Below the pieces are notes generated by a model. That model was given only the letters and a program-made list of their open reading frames with translations, made no database searches and had not been told where the DNA came from. 64,000 nucleotides of DNA from Polytrichum commune (Eukaryota; Streptophyta; Polytrichopsida; Polytrichales; Polytrichaceae): the NCBI GenBank assembly GCA_950295325.1, contig OX485806.1:16554001-16618000 (forward strand), given 5' to 3'. Of the stretch, positions 1 to 13,505 are shown one piece after another (positions within the stretch are counted from its first letter, which is position 1; each line of letters opens with the position of its first letter). The position numbers were made by a program, and so were the translations under genes.

Positions 1-1620
1 TCGTGTACGTAACTAATCCTCAAATGTTTGTTGGTTGGTTGCATGGGCACATGTGAGGCAGGCCCTTCACACTTTCAATACAATGATGTATTATGATTAT
101 GACATTTTATGCATATTTATTGGTTGAAGTTACTAGGAACATTTCCATTGTAAGTACTCCATACATGTGGTGGATTAGCTATATGTGCTTTAAGATGAAG
201 CAAGAAGATAGGTGATTAAACTTCCAAGGTATGGGGCAGTCAAAATCACACATTTGTTGTTGGATACCATTTGATAGCATAAACCCTAAGAAAGGTAAAT
301 ATTCTTGCAAAGCAAAGGAGGTTATAACACAAAATGTCCATGTTGTACAACACACAACTAAGCATGATTGCAAACATCTCTACATGCAAAATGTTATTGT
401 GGTACCAAATAGGAAGATGCAAAAGAAATAGAAAGAGTCTTGTGGAAATTCCCACCCACCCACCCTTGTATTGCAATGAAGAAGAAGTTGAAGGATTTGG
501 CCTCTAAAAAGAGGAAGTTCAAACTTTGTAAAAGTTTTGAAAAGTTAGCTCTCAATGCCATGTCATTAAAACATTTGATGGTAAACTCTTACATTAATCT
601 ACCTAGCAATTGTCTTCTTCGTAAATAAACGACTATATGCTCAAAAGATCCTAAATGTACATACATGGAAAGTGGTCATACTTACCATGATGGAAAGGTA
701 ACTAGGTTGTAGATGAATGAAGCAAAATAACCATAGTTACAACTGTGACCCACGTCTCTAACCCATGGTAAAAATAGGGTTTGAAAAACTTACCATATGT
801 AAGAACTCCAATATAAACCCCTAACCCTAAAGGGAGCCTCTTTTTTACCATTCACGCAAGTGTGAGGTGGGGTTGGCTTTATGTATACTCACTAGAGTAG
901 TAGATACGTGTTAAAAGTGAGAGAAATTAGGGTTAATCACCAAGAGGAGTTTTCTACTTAAAGAGCCCCAATCATGGCCAAGGAACATGTTTGAACACCT
1001 CATATGTCATTATGCAATGAGTGTTGTAATTTGAAACACTACAATGCATTTGATGTAGTTTAAATGTGTGTGACATGGATAACAATTGGGTCATGATGTT
1101 ATTTACCTCGTGTACGTAACCGATTCTCAAATGTTTGTTGGTTGGTTGCATGGGCACATGTGAGGCATGCCCTTCACACTTTCAACACATATCAGTGATG
1201 TATTGTGCTCAATAGCTTCTATACAATGCAATTGGACGAAGTTACTAGGAACTTGTACCCTAGTAAGAACTCCATAGTTGTTAAGGTAATGTTACATATG
1301 TTTCTAGCGAAGCAAAGGGTGTTTGATTGAACTCCCAAGCTACATGACATTCATACTCAAACCCTTGTTGTTAGATGTCATTGAAAGATAGTAACCCTAG
1401 GTATGGTATACATCCTTGCAAAGCAACCTTGCCCAATACACAACTTGTGGATACCTTACCATGCACATACTTAGCTACATTTTAAAACAAACATACTTCA
1501 CCATGCATGGACATACTTCATTACAAGTGTGAATGTTGAAAAAAAAGTTCAAAGAGTCTAGTTGAAATTCTCACCACCTTTGTCATGCAATGAAGAAGAG
1601 TTTGAAAGGATTATTTTGGG
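1..1620. repeat. Tandem duplication, unit about 1.1 kb, diverged
   Basis: The opening bases (tcgtgtacgtaact, then Leu-rich ttggttggttgcatgggc) recur from about 1110 with only a few changes. The following blocks recur in the same order: 'gaagttactaggaac' near 125 and 1238, 'ttgttgttggata' near 255 and a diverged form near 1368, and 'gaagaag...gaaggatt' near 480 and 1590. The second copy is shorter and ends at a CT microsatellite. The left copy probably starts before the window. No coding sequence is convincing in either copy. Confidence 0.7.
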
Positions 1621-1622
1621 GA

Positions 1623-1625
<3 letters not shown>

Positions 1626-1658
<33 letters not shown>
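1626..1658. repeat. (CT)n microsatellite
   Basis: An uninterrupted run of about 16 CT units closes the second copy of the 1.1-kb duplication. Confidence 0.95.
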
Positions 1659-1660
<2 letters not shown>

Positions 1661-1814
1661 AGAGTTATAGGTCAACCCATGGATTTAAAGGTTTTGTGGA
1701 TTTGGAAGTGCTGAAAATAAGGCCACAGACCTATCAGCGTGTATGTTTGACAAATCTCGTTCGACGTTCAACTTCAAATCCAAAGTGTCACGTAACATTT
1801 TTCAAAAACGAAAA

Positions 1815-1985
1815 TGAATGTCAATTGACATCTACATTCCACCCTAAAATATCACTTCAATGTCACATGCCTAGTAGCATGTATCATTTCGTTTTCTAAC
1901 ATGTCAATTGACACGTGGTGTTTCTCTTCACAAGTCACACTACATGCCAGAATCTGAATTGTGCGTGTCAATTGACATGCAATTT
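1815..1985. repeat. Three copies of the palindrome TGTCAATTGACA
   Basis: The 12-bp perfect palindrome TGTCAATTGACA occurs near 1818, 1903 and 1967, with a partial fourth (gtgtcaaat) near 2009. Spacing is 65-85 bp. No gene lies within 15 kb downstream, so a promoter role is not supported. It may be the core of a decayed repeat. Confidence 0.6.
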
Positions 1986-1999
1986 ATTTTTGTGCAATT

Positions 2000-3978
2000 A
2001 GTTCTTGCGTGTCAAATATCAAAAACTTGCATTTTTTTTTTTTGGGTCAAAAATACACACCGAGGTCGATCAAGAAGGAGTGTATGTATATAGGTCCACA
2101 TAATAAAGGACCAACGTACCATCGTTCCATTGCCTTGAACGTCAGTGCAGTGGCACTAGCTATGAGTGAGGAAGGTACTAAGGAACGCATTTCTCGGGTC
2201 CCATGTTCTAAGGGATAAGGGTGTGACTTAGAAGCCAGTGTGGAATCCCAAGTACAGCCTGCCACTAATAATGAAGGGCGCCATCCGAATCTTAAGTCAT
2301 TCACCACCTGACTAGTACTCCACCATAGCCGCATCTTCATGAAAAGAAAAAGAAAAAAGAAAAAGTCAAATAAAAGAGAAAGCAAGCGGTGTTTTCACTA
2401 CCGTTTGTTGGCCTTAAGTTGTTCAAGGGTTGCCTCGTGATGCATGATAAGTGGTCTCCTTTTTGGGAGAGAGAGAAGAGAGAGAGAGGGAGTTATTGCA
2501 CACGAGCGTACTTTTCATTCATTCAATATTAAGGGCTTTGAAATGGTATGCGATTCGAAAGTTGTTTTGAGTTGAGTTGACACCAGAATCAATATCAAAG
2601 ACTTTGGATTAGTCTAGCTAATGCTTAGTAGGAAATCCATTCCTCAAATTCTTCCTCTGTCTCTATTCTCTCTTCATTTTTAATATATGGTATGTAAGCC
2701 TTGTGTGGTCATTTACTAATTTTGAGCACATGTCTTAGAGTGACATATGGCAATGCTTGTAGTTAAGAATGGACATCGTAATACAATGTTACGATGAGAT
2801 TGGACTATGGTCAAAGAAATGACAAAAATCTCTACTCGCAATTGCTTACTAGATGAAACAATCCCTACTTTGATCCAATGGCCAAACTTGCATGTGTAGT
2901 CTAAAGTGTCCGTGATGGAATTCTCGTCAAAAGTCAAGCACGAGGGGTGAAACATAAGAAAGAAATAAACCTAAAGTTTCATAGGAAACTATTTGTGTGG
3001 AGTGTGCCTCTCATGTACTAGGACCTTTAGATAAACACACCTTCAAAGAGTTTTCCCTCCTATTCTCAACCTCGGTAGAGTTTGATTATGAGTTTGATTG
3101 TTTTCTCGTGGCATTATGCAAATTGAACTTGAGAACATCGTTGGTGGGCATGACTTGTCTATATTAAAAACATCAGCTAACACATCAAAGGCAAGATGCA
3201 CCTCCAAACAACGTATGGTTACACCCATCACTTTAGAAACAACTCTAATAAGAGCCAGACGCCTTATAGCTCACAAACATGTGAGTTGCAAGCCTCACGA
3301 GGGTAGAGGGTGCCGGAACCACATCCTAAAACCATGTGCGTGCTTGATTTTGAGAATGTCCACTGCCTCAACATTATGCTCTGCTAACAATGTTGGGTGT
3401 TTATCAATAAAACTATGGACCCTTCTAATATAACATTATTTCGTGGGGCCAAAATTATGCCATGTAAGGTGCTAGAATTGTACCTTATGAATGCTTGTTG
3501 TAAGTAGATTCAGCTTCAAAAATGAGTGATATTCGGGTGAAGCATCGACATTGAATATTATTAGAATGAATCGGTTTACATCAACTCAATAATGTTACAG
3601 ACTTTTGCATACATGGTTCAAAAAAAGCATACTTCAATGCGCCGAAACCGTCTTTCATTTGCTAACAAGAATCACTACACCCACCCACCCACCCACACAC
3701 ACACACACATATATATATATCAAGAGTATATGTACTCGACGCTAAAAATGACATGATGGGCTTTAGCACCACCCGCCACATTAATAAAGTAAGAAGTATG
3801 GGCGCCATCCGAATTTTCCGCCTTTTTGCAGGCCATTTACAACAGGCTCCTGCCACATCTTTACAGGCTCCTACCAGAAAGTAGCGTAGCCCATTGCTCC
3901 AAGTCCTTGAGTCTGTCCCTCCGCCTCTTTTTGTTCTCTCTCTAAGTTAATTTCAGCAGATTGTACTTGGGGTTCGTT
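2000..3978. other. Gene-free interval with dispersed repeat debris
   Basis: No exon-like coding sequence is visible. About 2700-2910 resembles 40780-41090 (shared 'gagattggactatg' / 'gggattggactatg' and 'attgctaaccagatgagac'-like blocks). 3590-3640 resembles part of an intron near 31140. A (CA)n(TA)n microsatellite lies at about 3670-3720. The phrase 'gggcgccatccgaat' occurs at about 2277 and 3800. Confidence 0.5.
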
Positions 3979-4178
3979 NNNNNNNNNNNNNNNNNNNNNN
4001 NNNNNNNNNNNNNNNNNNNNNNNNNNNNNNNNNNNNNNNNNNNNNNNNNNNNNNNNNNNNNNNNNNNNNNNNNNNNNNNNNNNNNNNNNNNNNNNNNNNN
4101 NNNNNNNNNNNNNNNNNNNNNNNNNNNNNNNNNNNNNNNNNNNNNNNNNNNNNNNNNNNNNNNNNNNNNNNNNNNNNN
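3979..4178. other. Assembly gap (200 N)
   Basis: Exactly 200 unknown bases, a round size that suggests a placeholder. A 20-bp G-rich tract (about 4208-4229) follows shortly after and may be what stopped the assembly. Open frames crossing it are not meaningful. Confidence 0.99.
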
Positions 4179-4749
4179 GGTCATTATGAGAGTGAGCTAT
4201 GATTTGGGGGGCTGGGGGGGGGGGGGGGGTATATACATAATCATAATTCATGCACAAAAGGAGACTAGGAACCCTCGACGTTCCCATGGGGTGCACCATG
4301 TTCACTTGCTTTAAGATCGTGGGAACACAATAGGGGTACGAATTATGACTATAGGTTACAATATATACATAAGGCTAAGATTTTTTAAGATTTTTGTATG
4401 TTTTGCAATGTTTTCAAGGTCATCCAATAGGGTTAATGCATCACGAAACATAATAATGTCAAAAGAGCCAAAAGTAATGCAACAACCTAAAATAACGTTT
4501 TCACCATTTCATGTTGGTTTGTGAGTACGATTATCATGGAAATTGACGTGAGGCTAGGAACATACTTCATTTAGACTTTGTGGCACCACGTGTAGTAAGG
4601 TTTTCATGTTTCCCATAAAATATCAAATTTGTAAAGGGTGTTGCATTACTTTTGGAATCATTGTAGGTGTTTGATGAAGATAAATAACCAAATTAGGCAT
4701 GTCTACCTTTAATCACATACTCAACTCAAGAGTCATTTCTCTCATCATA

Positions 4750-5137
4750 TCATTTATGTTGGAAAGAGGGTATTACCACGTACAAATATACATGTCATTC
4801 ATCCAACATAAACGCCTTGAAGTAATGTAGGGTGGTAGCAGGAACGGCGGGACATAATTAAAAAAGAATCAACCCTATATTTGTGGAAATCAATGAGTCA
4901 AATGGCATAAATGGAAGGAAAAATAATCGTGAAATTATCCACCTACAAGGAAACTTGATGTGTTATGAAACGAGTCCAAAGTCAACAACTCACATGTACT
5001 GACAACATTGCCTATCACACACATTCACTTTGACATTCACACCAAGTGAAGTTGGCATTCAAGGGTTCGAAAAGCTTGAGAAAATTGGAGTCTGCTAGAG
5101 AATTGTGGGGAAAACCTAGTTAGGATATGTCATGTTC

Positions 5138-5171
<34 letters not shown>

Positions 5172-5762
5172 TTGCCTATTTTGTTATAAATGCTTTTAAG
5201 GATTGCCGAAGCCTCTTTTACAAAAATAGTTAATTGTTGGGCAAAATTTGCCCATCCTACTATCAACCTAGGATAGTATACATCTTGGATGCTACTACAC
5301 CTTGACCTCCATAGTGTCACCCTCCATATTGTCACTCCCTCTCTTATATCTTGAAACCCTAGGAAATGGATGTGCTCAATTTAAATCTCCCTCCTTGTTG
5401 TCACACTTCCCTCCCATATATCACATGGTTTGACATTAAAATAGTCCACCAAAGAATTCAAACCACGCGCTTGCACACATCACGTTGTCACTACTGCAAT
5501 GTTGACTTTTTGTTATTCCATACTATCACATGCACTTTGGTTGCCACATGTGTGAGATTAGGGAGGAGGTTAGAGTGTATTTTAAAGACGATTTGAAACT
5601 AGAATTAGCTTTGAAGATCCCGAATGACCTAGCTAGCTAGGCTACTTGAAGTCATTGGAGATGAACCGGTCACAAAGCTTTAAAGGGCCAAGTTTTTAAT
5701 GTTGGATGGATGAGAGGTATATATCCTTGTAGTACGTGATAACATAATTCCCTCTCGCCCAT
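4750..5762. mobile_element. Candidate MITE-like element, or two unpaired ends of one family
   Basis: Left: a G/A-rich 'aaagagggtattaccacgta' leads into 'cattcatccaacata' near 4800. Right: 'gttggatggatgagaggta' near 5702 leads to 'ataattccctctc' at 5760. These mirror each other and match the terminal inverted repeats of the compact copy at 44148-44380. The pair may delimit a 1-kb element or be two separate remnants. A (CA)n run at 5142-5170 lies inside. No transposase is seen. Confidence 0.4.
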
Positions 5763-7467
5763 TAAGTTATGTTAGCCTTTCCCCCAGTTGCCGTGGCCAA
5801 TGAACGAGCACCCATGCACTTTGGCAGAGGATTTGTACCAACTTTAATTTGCCTTTACTTAAAGAAGCTCCGTCCATCCGTCCCGCCCATTTTGAACTAA
5901 GAAATCAACTACCGTATTGAATAGGCGCCACTCATTTCAAACACATATACCTAGATATACGTAAACACATTTTCAAAATGGTTCTTATTATACACCTCCT
6001 AATCTCACATTGTTAAGAACTAGTAAATGTTTAGGCCCATTGGAGTAGAGGCGTCCATAACCGATCACTCGATACACTTTGTCCCAAATGTGGAGAAGTG
6101 TAAGACATTTTTTGTGTAGGAAGATAGAAATTAGGAGGATCGTAAAAGTTTCACTAAATTTATTCCTTATATTAAGATTATTATGAATTCGTGAAGCCAA
6201 AATTGGGCCGAACACATGATCAATGTCCAGGGTTTGTCAATACCACTCATTCGGAGACGAACTCCTCCTCACTTTAGTACTCAAAACCGGGGACATGTGT
6301 CATGACACTATCAATTTCATGGTGATTCCAAAACTAAAGGTGGGGACTTAGGGTTAGTTTCCATGTAGGTCATTTCACCGACCATATTCTAGCAGAAATG
6401 TAGATTCCATCCGGTGGCATCTACATTCCCACTAAAATCTGGTGGGCAAAGCGACCATACATGGGAACTGTGGAGTGTGGAACCATGTTCTTACCCACCC
6501 ATAGAATGAACTTACCAAAGTTAGTCCCAACTGGATCGAAATTTATGACACCCTATAGACTCCCGATGGGGTCATGATCAAGAATAGGTGGTTTGACTCT
6601 CTAAGTACCACACACGTCCCATCTTGAAACTTGGCAAACCATGATGAAGGCTAAGAACATCGGGCTCCCATTCACGTCAATGTACACAAACATGGATGGA
6701 TGTTGTTTTCCATTCAACTTAAATATACATCAACAAACAACGGATGTCTTCTTCCTTCCACTTGGATAGCAACCTTGTTGGCCTTACAAAACCAATGCGT
6801 CCAAAACCCATCATATTTTAGTTTCGCCCTATTTAAATATGATTTTTTTTATTTTTTTTAGTATGGTACCGATCATTTGCCATGACACTCACTTATTTCT
6901 CGCCCACATAACTTACATGAGGGTTTGGTAGCGGTCGAGACGAAATTCCACACCGTTCGGTTTTGTTAATTAATACTCAGCTTAATTATCACATTGAATG
7001 TCATTGCTTGCTAGCATGATCTGTATAACTATATAACTATATGATCTATATATAGCATCAATGCATTGATGTCGATGCACAGACAATGGCAAGAATAATC
7101 GTCGAACATCACCTCTATCTCCTCACGATGGCCTTTAATTTGGTCGCGTGTGTAAATTAAAATGGCTCTACCAGGAATGACCCGAGTTCCAATGCGGCCA
7201 GCCAACAACTCCAAACCAATGGCCCTTCATTAAGCAACTACACTAAATATCATATTTAGTGTGGCTTACTATTTGGAATTATGCAATGCTATAATTGTCT
7301 ACTGTGCATCTCATTGTTTACCAACCATATTTGAATTGGTTGTTTGGACACTATAGAACGTTAACACCTTTACTTGGTTAAAAGAATACATTAAGAGTAA
7401 AAAGAGATAGGAACATGTAACTCCAAACAGTAAATCACACTAAATATCATATTTTGTGTACTGTATG
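5763..7467. other. Gene-free interval
   Basis: I see no coding exon. The notable item is the near-perfect palindrome cactaaatatcatatttagtg at about 7240-7262, one of several in the window with an ACTAAATAT arm. Confidence 0.5.
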
Positions 7468-7690
7468 ATCGGGGAGAACTAGCAGTTAGTTGCAGATTAA
7501 CCGGTTGAGTTTGAGAAATAATAAGTGGTTGAAGTTCATCAAGAACGTAGGATAAATCACCGATCCCTTTAGAGGTATCTCATGGAATATACCTCAAATT
7601 AATATAGAAACACCGAAGGATGTCGTCAACATGTGAGCGGTTGGACTTGCAAACACAAGCTAGGATCTCAACCGATCACTGTTCCGCAAT
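7468..7690 (+). repeat. ACCGGTT dispersed repeat, copy 1
   Basis: A block of about 210 bp begins 'gatcggggagaactagcag', passes through 'ttaaccggttgagtttgag' and ends 'ctaggatctcaaccgatca'. The same ordered blocks recur at 8339, 35456 and 36713. Short ends of the type CCGGGGA...TCCCCGG frame some copies, and the AACCGGTT blocks can pair. I do not recognise the family. Confidence 0.7.
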
Positions 7691-8338
7691 CTATTGCCAA
7701 GTTATATTTTTAGGAACAGAATGTAGAATGTCGGTAATGAACCGTGTTTTTCATGGACGAAGAAGTTGCAAACACACTCAAAAACAAAATCACAAGATCT
7801 GGACGAGATTGTCGAATGTTATATACAAAGTGTGTACAAATCCAATCAAAATGAGTATGTTCAATCCACGTGTGGATGGTAGATTCATCACTCTGATCAT
7901 TGTAGCCAGCGTTGATTGAGAGAGAGAGAGAGAGAGATTAATTAATACATACACAAATTAAGAAGATGAAGAAGAAGAAGAAGAAGAATCTTGGAATCCT
8001 TGAAAACGGTCTTGTGAGGGAAGCAGTCAACGGCATAATATATAGTGTAGAACATAATTGTAACTGTGGTGTAGATCTACTAGAAGGTTTACCAAATCGT
8101 TCAGAGAAAATGGGCATTAACTCAAACAGCATGCCATGAAGCCCGATGATCAATAATCGCTCGGTACTTAGTCTAATTACTGCTTCTTTAGGGATCTGAG
8201 GCAGAGTTCTATTTATTCAAGCCCCAAAGCCACTTTTCAAATGAAATGAAGTTGATTCTCGAGTCCGGGAAGTTAAGCCAGAAGGCTCATTGGGACTAAA
8301 AGTACATCAAGATGGTGTTGAAACCGGCTAAGAGCCAA
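7691..8338. other. Gene-free interval with GA repeats
   Basis: This holds a (GA)n run at about 7917-7936 and a GAA-rich stretch near 7968-7989. About 8250-8335 ('gtccgggaagttaagccag', 'actaaaagtacatcaagat') resembles 24495-24550, so this is another dispersed repeat. Confidence 0.5.
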
Positions 8339-8545
8339 TGATCGGGGAGAACCGGCAGTTAGTTACAGATGAATTAGTTGAGTTTGAGAAATAACCGGTT
8401 GAAGTTCAATACTTCATGCAAATTACCGATCATACTGGTGGAATTTAATGAAGGAAAATTGGAGGATGTCAACATGTGACTGGTTGGACTTGCAAACACT
8501 AGGATCTCAACCGATTATGCCCAAAAATCTCCCCAATCACTGCTA
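8339..8545 (+). repeat. ACCGGTT dispersed repeat, copy 2
   Basis: It carries the same ordered blocks as the copy at 7468: 'gatcggggagaaccggcag', 'agaaataaccggttgaagtt', 'ggaggatgtcaacatgtga' and 'actaggatctcaaccgat'. It ends 'cccaaaaatctcccc', which mirrors the GGGGAGA start. Confidence 0.75.
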
Positions 8546-9590
8546 AGGGCCACTTCACATGCAAGCCAAGAGCCGTGACCATGAAATTGTGAGAGCCCAA
8601 AAGAAAGTGTCCAAAGGCCGTCCCAAGATCATGTAGTGTGGTCAGGGATCCTCAAGTATAGTGTGAAGCCATATGTGAGCAGGCCCTCAACCACATGTTG
8701 TTTCAAGAAATTTCTATTCATGCAGGTCCTCACACATGATAAAATAGAATAAACCAACGGTTGTGAGTGTTCGGAGTGCCATGGTCTCCCGGTTTTGTGT
8801 TAGGCCTACCTCCAAGAGGCGATTTTTGAAAATCGTCCAAGTGACCATGAAACATGATCCGTTTGATGCCACGTAGGAATCCATGTAGACTTTACATCCA
8901 TCTTGCATTCACATACTCCGTTGGTCCCTCAAGCGTGGTGTGAAGCGAACTTGGACCAGCTACACCTCGTCCACCGATGAGAGTGCTTGAAGTGAATTGA
9001 TCATGGGCTCTCAGTCTCGTGTGTGAAGTGGCCCTAACTCCCTAGAGTGGTGTAGTGCGATAGCCTCCGTGAGGTAGAGACAAATTAAAATCCTCGTCGG
9101 GCGCCCGTGTCTACTGACTTCAGTTTCGACTTCACACAATACTAATCTTAGAGAATTATAATGAAGTTGTTCGTTGGATTATGGGAGAGGTATCCAACAT
9201 TTAGAGAAGGCTAAAGGTTCATGGTGTCTACGTAAACTCGTCCATTGCGAAGGTGAGAATGCACTAAATTATGTTATAACATGCAATTGTCTATTCTTAG
9301 CTAATGTGACTACAGAAATAAGCTCAAAGACCCCATATTAGTCTAGTGATGTCAAATTGGAATGTATCGGCCCTCAATCTTGTAACAAACTTCTCTTAAC
9401 GGAGCCCCTTCACCCTTGATGGATGACTTAATGTAGGTGCCACGAATCTCAAGCCTTTAGAGAGTTGTATCTCCATGTACAAATACAATAGGCCTCTTAT
9501 CTTTGTATATGCCATCTCACAAGGGAGTCACGAGGGAAATAACGTAGGTGGAATTTAAATGATTACATTTTCCGATTAACCAATTCCTCT
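8546..9590. other. Gene-free interval
   Basis: No exon-like coding sequence and no clear repeat boundary. Several phrases ('gggccacttcacatgcaag', 'gtgtgaagtggccctaact') resemble the termini of the MITE family at 13.5-14.45 kb, so MITE fragments are likely. Confidence 0.4.
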
Positions 9591-9800
9591 TGGGATAGGA
9601 AACATGCGATTAGTACAAGAAGGTTTTTGTGCTCATTAAATGGTCATACAAGTTCCTCCAATTATTACGATTATTGAGCCTAGAATGTTTATCGTATTTT
9701 GAGCATGGAGTTCAATCTCTTCCAATCATGTGTCTTTTTGGTATTTGTTTTTGGAGCCACACCAAACCACACATAATTCAAGTATACGTCTCCTAGTAAG
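9591..9800. repeat. Dispersed repeat family A, copy
   Basis: It contains the ordered blocks 'gggataggaaacatgcgatt', 'gagcctagaatg', 'gagttcaatctcttccaat' and 'tttttggagccacacc'. The order is the same at 44930-45270 and 49725-50060. No protein domain is recognisable. Confidence 0.65.
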
Positions 9801-12800
9801 GAAAATAATTGAATAAGGGTTATCTACCTTGTCACATACAAGCAAACATGTCATCCACCCAATGCACAATGTGATAGTTCAAATAGAATGCGCAAGAAAA
9901 TATGACCATTTGTATAGAGTATGAACAACATTTGTTGATGAAAGTGAATACATTGTCAATAAAAAGAAGATAAATTTTGTTTCTAGATGTTTTATCATGC
10001 ATACAACATTATCTTAGTGAAACCTATACTAAATTTGAAACAATATGATACAATCATCAATTTCTATGTAATGTTTACTTCATATCTAAATCATGTTTAT
10101 ATTGATTCAACATTTCATTGTGTTTAATTTTTTTAGTGATTAGAAACAAATGTTCTCAACAAATATTCTTTGAAGAGAAGCACCATTTGAGGATTGAAAG
10201 TCAATGTTTTCTTGAATATAGAATTGCCTTCGGGTAAATTGTTCATTGGTTACAAGAGGTTGGCTATGAGCTCCATAAGTAGAGAGCCATAAGTAGTTTT
10301 GTAAACTTAACTTTACTTCTCAAGATGTTAATGTGAAGTACCATGAACACTCCCTCTCAAAAAAATATTAAAAAAACTCTAGCAAAAAAAAGGAATGATG
10401 TGTCAACCACGACGTGGTCTTGTTAGGGTTAAACATGTGATTAATTACAATTTTTAGCAAATCCTAAAGGAGACCATATTTTTTTTCAAGCTTATGAATA
10501 TATAATTCATTGTCAAAATGAATATGTCCTCTCCTTCTTAGATGATCATATAAGTCACTCGCTTATGTTGATTATTAAACCCACATGAGAGACTAGCTCT
10601 TAAACATGCAATCCAATCTCATTCAGCACGTAAATCCCTAAGTGACCCAAAGTAACCAAAATTTGAGGTTTTTTGCTTGTTTTCCATAGGTGAGGATTCA
10701 TGTTTATATATATTTTTGAGTTCACAACTGGGAATGTAGATGGGAACCTAAGCCATCGTTTTTTTAAAAATCATTGGCTCAAGGAATGCCCCGTAACATT
10801 ACACAACTCCTTGGTTGCGTTTCATGGGCGATGTATCACATGAGCATAAGTCTCTTCTGATTATGGGATTCATCATATATGAAGAACACTCATGTTGTAA
10901 ACTATGAACTTTTCAGCAAACAAATATACAAATATATATATACACAAATATATCAACCTTTTTCTTTGAAAAACGACCATCATGTAGTGCTAGTAATATA
11001 TTATGCCAACTAGGATTCTTGAGTTATGTTTGAGGCCAACCTTCAAAGCACAATTCAAATTCCCTTTTGGAATTTAAAATATCATAGAGTACTTCATCTC
11101 GATCGATTGCTCTTGGAAAAAAAGGCGAGAATTTTTAATCATGTTCCATATTTGACATCTACGAATCTTGAGGTTGTGACTTTGTCATATACAAACGATT
11201 CTCTTGGTTCATCGGGGCAAGTACAAGGCCTCCCAAATAATCCAAATCGAGACAAACGTTCACATGGAAAGCACGGAGTGTACAAAATACACTTCATGAT
11301 GTCAAGCACCGAGTCCCACCTCGTTTGCAGCCCATGCCAATCCATCACCCAAAACATGTGAAACGTGAACCTCGAAAATTTTGAGGATGTTGTCAATGAA
11401 CCTCTCCCCACAAAAACCTTAAAAGCTCGACAACATGAAAATATCAAGGGTTTTTTTTTTGAGGAATAAGGTGATTCAAAAAACCATGGTCCTTTGGTAT
11501 GAGATGATCTTAAACTACCGGATGATAGTGGAAAGGTACCTAAACAAAACGGAGTGGTTGGCGGTTCAATTCCTGGCCGGAAACCGTCTCTCTACTTGAC
11601 GGATGAATTAGCTAGATGGTCAAGTGCCTCATGTGTTCCAACAAAGAAAAAGAAAGACCATGGTCCTCTCATATTACACGTGCCCATAACATAAACTCGT
11701 CCATGTTAGTTTGTTTGACTTGGAAACAAACCGGGTTTATAAATTTAGAACTTCAACACATGTCTTTTTGGTGCGTGTTTGACTACAATCCACACCTAGA
11801 TCCGATGTAGGTGTCCAATTAACATAAGTAACACAATTAGGTCTACTTTTTTTAACGCCCTTTACTGCTGAAGGGTCACCCACATGCTCTATCTCAAAAA
11901 AACAGAAACTACCATAGAGCCAATTCACGTGTTCATCCAATCTCCCACATGACATGGAAATTTTGGTTCGAGAATAGACGTGTGCAAGTCCAGGGGGTGG
12001 ACTTTTCATTGGAAACCTAAATGGCGTGCATGGATCACTATGAAATTACACCCCCTATATACGAGAAGTTTGGAGAAAGAGAGAGAGAGAGATGAATACT
12101 AACTACAAGTTAGAAAATGGACTCAATGTCTCCACTACATATACAAGATATAAATTATGAACAAATTACGCCTTTATTACATATGAAACCCACTTTCACT
12201 TTCTAATGAGAAAATCATTGAGCATTTTTCATCTATAGCATGTAACTCAACAATTGCATCAAACAAACAAAGACTAACGCACAATAATTTAGCCACAACA
12301 TGGATATCAAAACTCACCGAAGCCCATGAGCACTCCGAGCACCTCTAGTTTATAAACACCTAGAACTCCAAATGCAAACCTCAACAAGAATAGACAAGGT
12401 TGTCATCGGGGACTATTGCCATATGACAACAATGGATGAAAACGTGAATTAGATGAAACTAACACATCTATTGTCGTGTTTTTCTCTAAAGCTTAGAACC
12501 CTCTTTTCTACATCTACCCTTACTTCATAAATCTTAGTAACCTTTTTAGATGTACACATTGGACAAAAACAATACCTCTCCATCATGTAATACTATACAT
12601 CCTAATGCCTAAAAACTGACCCATTCTTACACTTGCGTTCGTTCATTCGTGGTATAAAGAGTCCACCCCCTGGGGTGCGAGTCTTGTTCACTTTCATTCT
12701 TAATATGAAGGAGAACGATGCTTTGAGATTTTCTGGAAGCTCGCAGATGGTTGCTCAAACTTGAAGGAGGAAAACATTCTTCACGCCCATAGGTGTTGTC

Positions 12801-13505
12801 TGGTGCAATATCAACCACCTTTAGTAGTGTGGGGAACGTCCCGAATCAAGAATATTTCAAAATTGGAGATTCAAATTCTCAAACATGTGTATGCGAAATA
12901 CACACACATGTTCATAGTTCTATTTACCTTCCTCATCCATCCATCATCCAAATTCGGAAACACTTTCATTAGTTCCCCCAACTTGAGAACTTCAACTTTG
13001 CGACTATTGGGAAATTTCAATTATTTCTTCCCATGTCATCATAAATGTATTTCCACATACAAATGGATGTTCATAGAATGTGTTGGTGAGAATGGGCTAA
13101 AGTTCCATGGCCATCAAAAGTGCCAATCTGAGACATAGTATGCACCATGTGACAACAAAGGGTTTTGAACTGAAGCAACAAACAATATGAGATTGTTTTC
13201 TCTCCGCTTCTAGTACTCGCCACATTTGGGGGAAAAAAAAACATCCCATATACTACGGCCAATTGGGTGAAAAACTACTTAAAGTAGACATGTGTAATTC
13301 AAAGGCTTAATTTTATCGTGACACCTATATTTGAGTGATATGTAGTTAAGTGTGGCTCTGAGACCAAATGTTAAAAAGACATGTGTTGAGAAGAAACACG
13401 ATCACTTTGATATTGAATAAGATACTATGAATGTGAATTCTAAAAACCACAAGGAAAGTGGCTACGGCCTCAATTTGGAAATGTTAACCTTCTTGACCTA
13501 AATTG
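9801..13505. other. Gene-free interval, AT-rich, repeat fragments
   Basis: No gene is supported. About 10500-10640 is a further weak copy of family A. A tRNA B-box-like phrase (GGTTCAATTCC) lies at about 11567 but has no credible tRNA around it. 12080-12096 is a short (GA)n run. Remaining frames are short and unlike any family I know. Confidence 0.45.

Noticed and set aside
2047-2385. 112-codon minus-strand frame with a hydrophobic start
   Set aside because: The hydrophobic stretch is a translated A/G-rich tract, with no splice partner or similarity to a known family.
3871-4314. Open frames on both strands across the N run
   Set aside because: They are open only because the gap has unknown bases.
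11545-11625. tRNA gene suggested by GGTTCAATTCC and a nearby 'agctagatggtcaagtg'
   Set aside because: The A-box-like phrase lies downstream of the B-box-like one, and no cloverleaf arms can be drawn.
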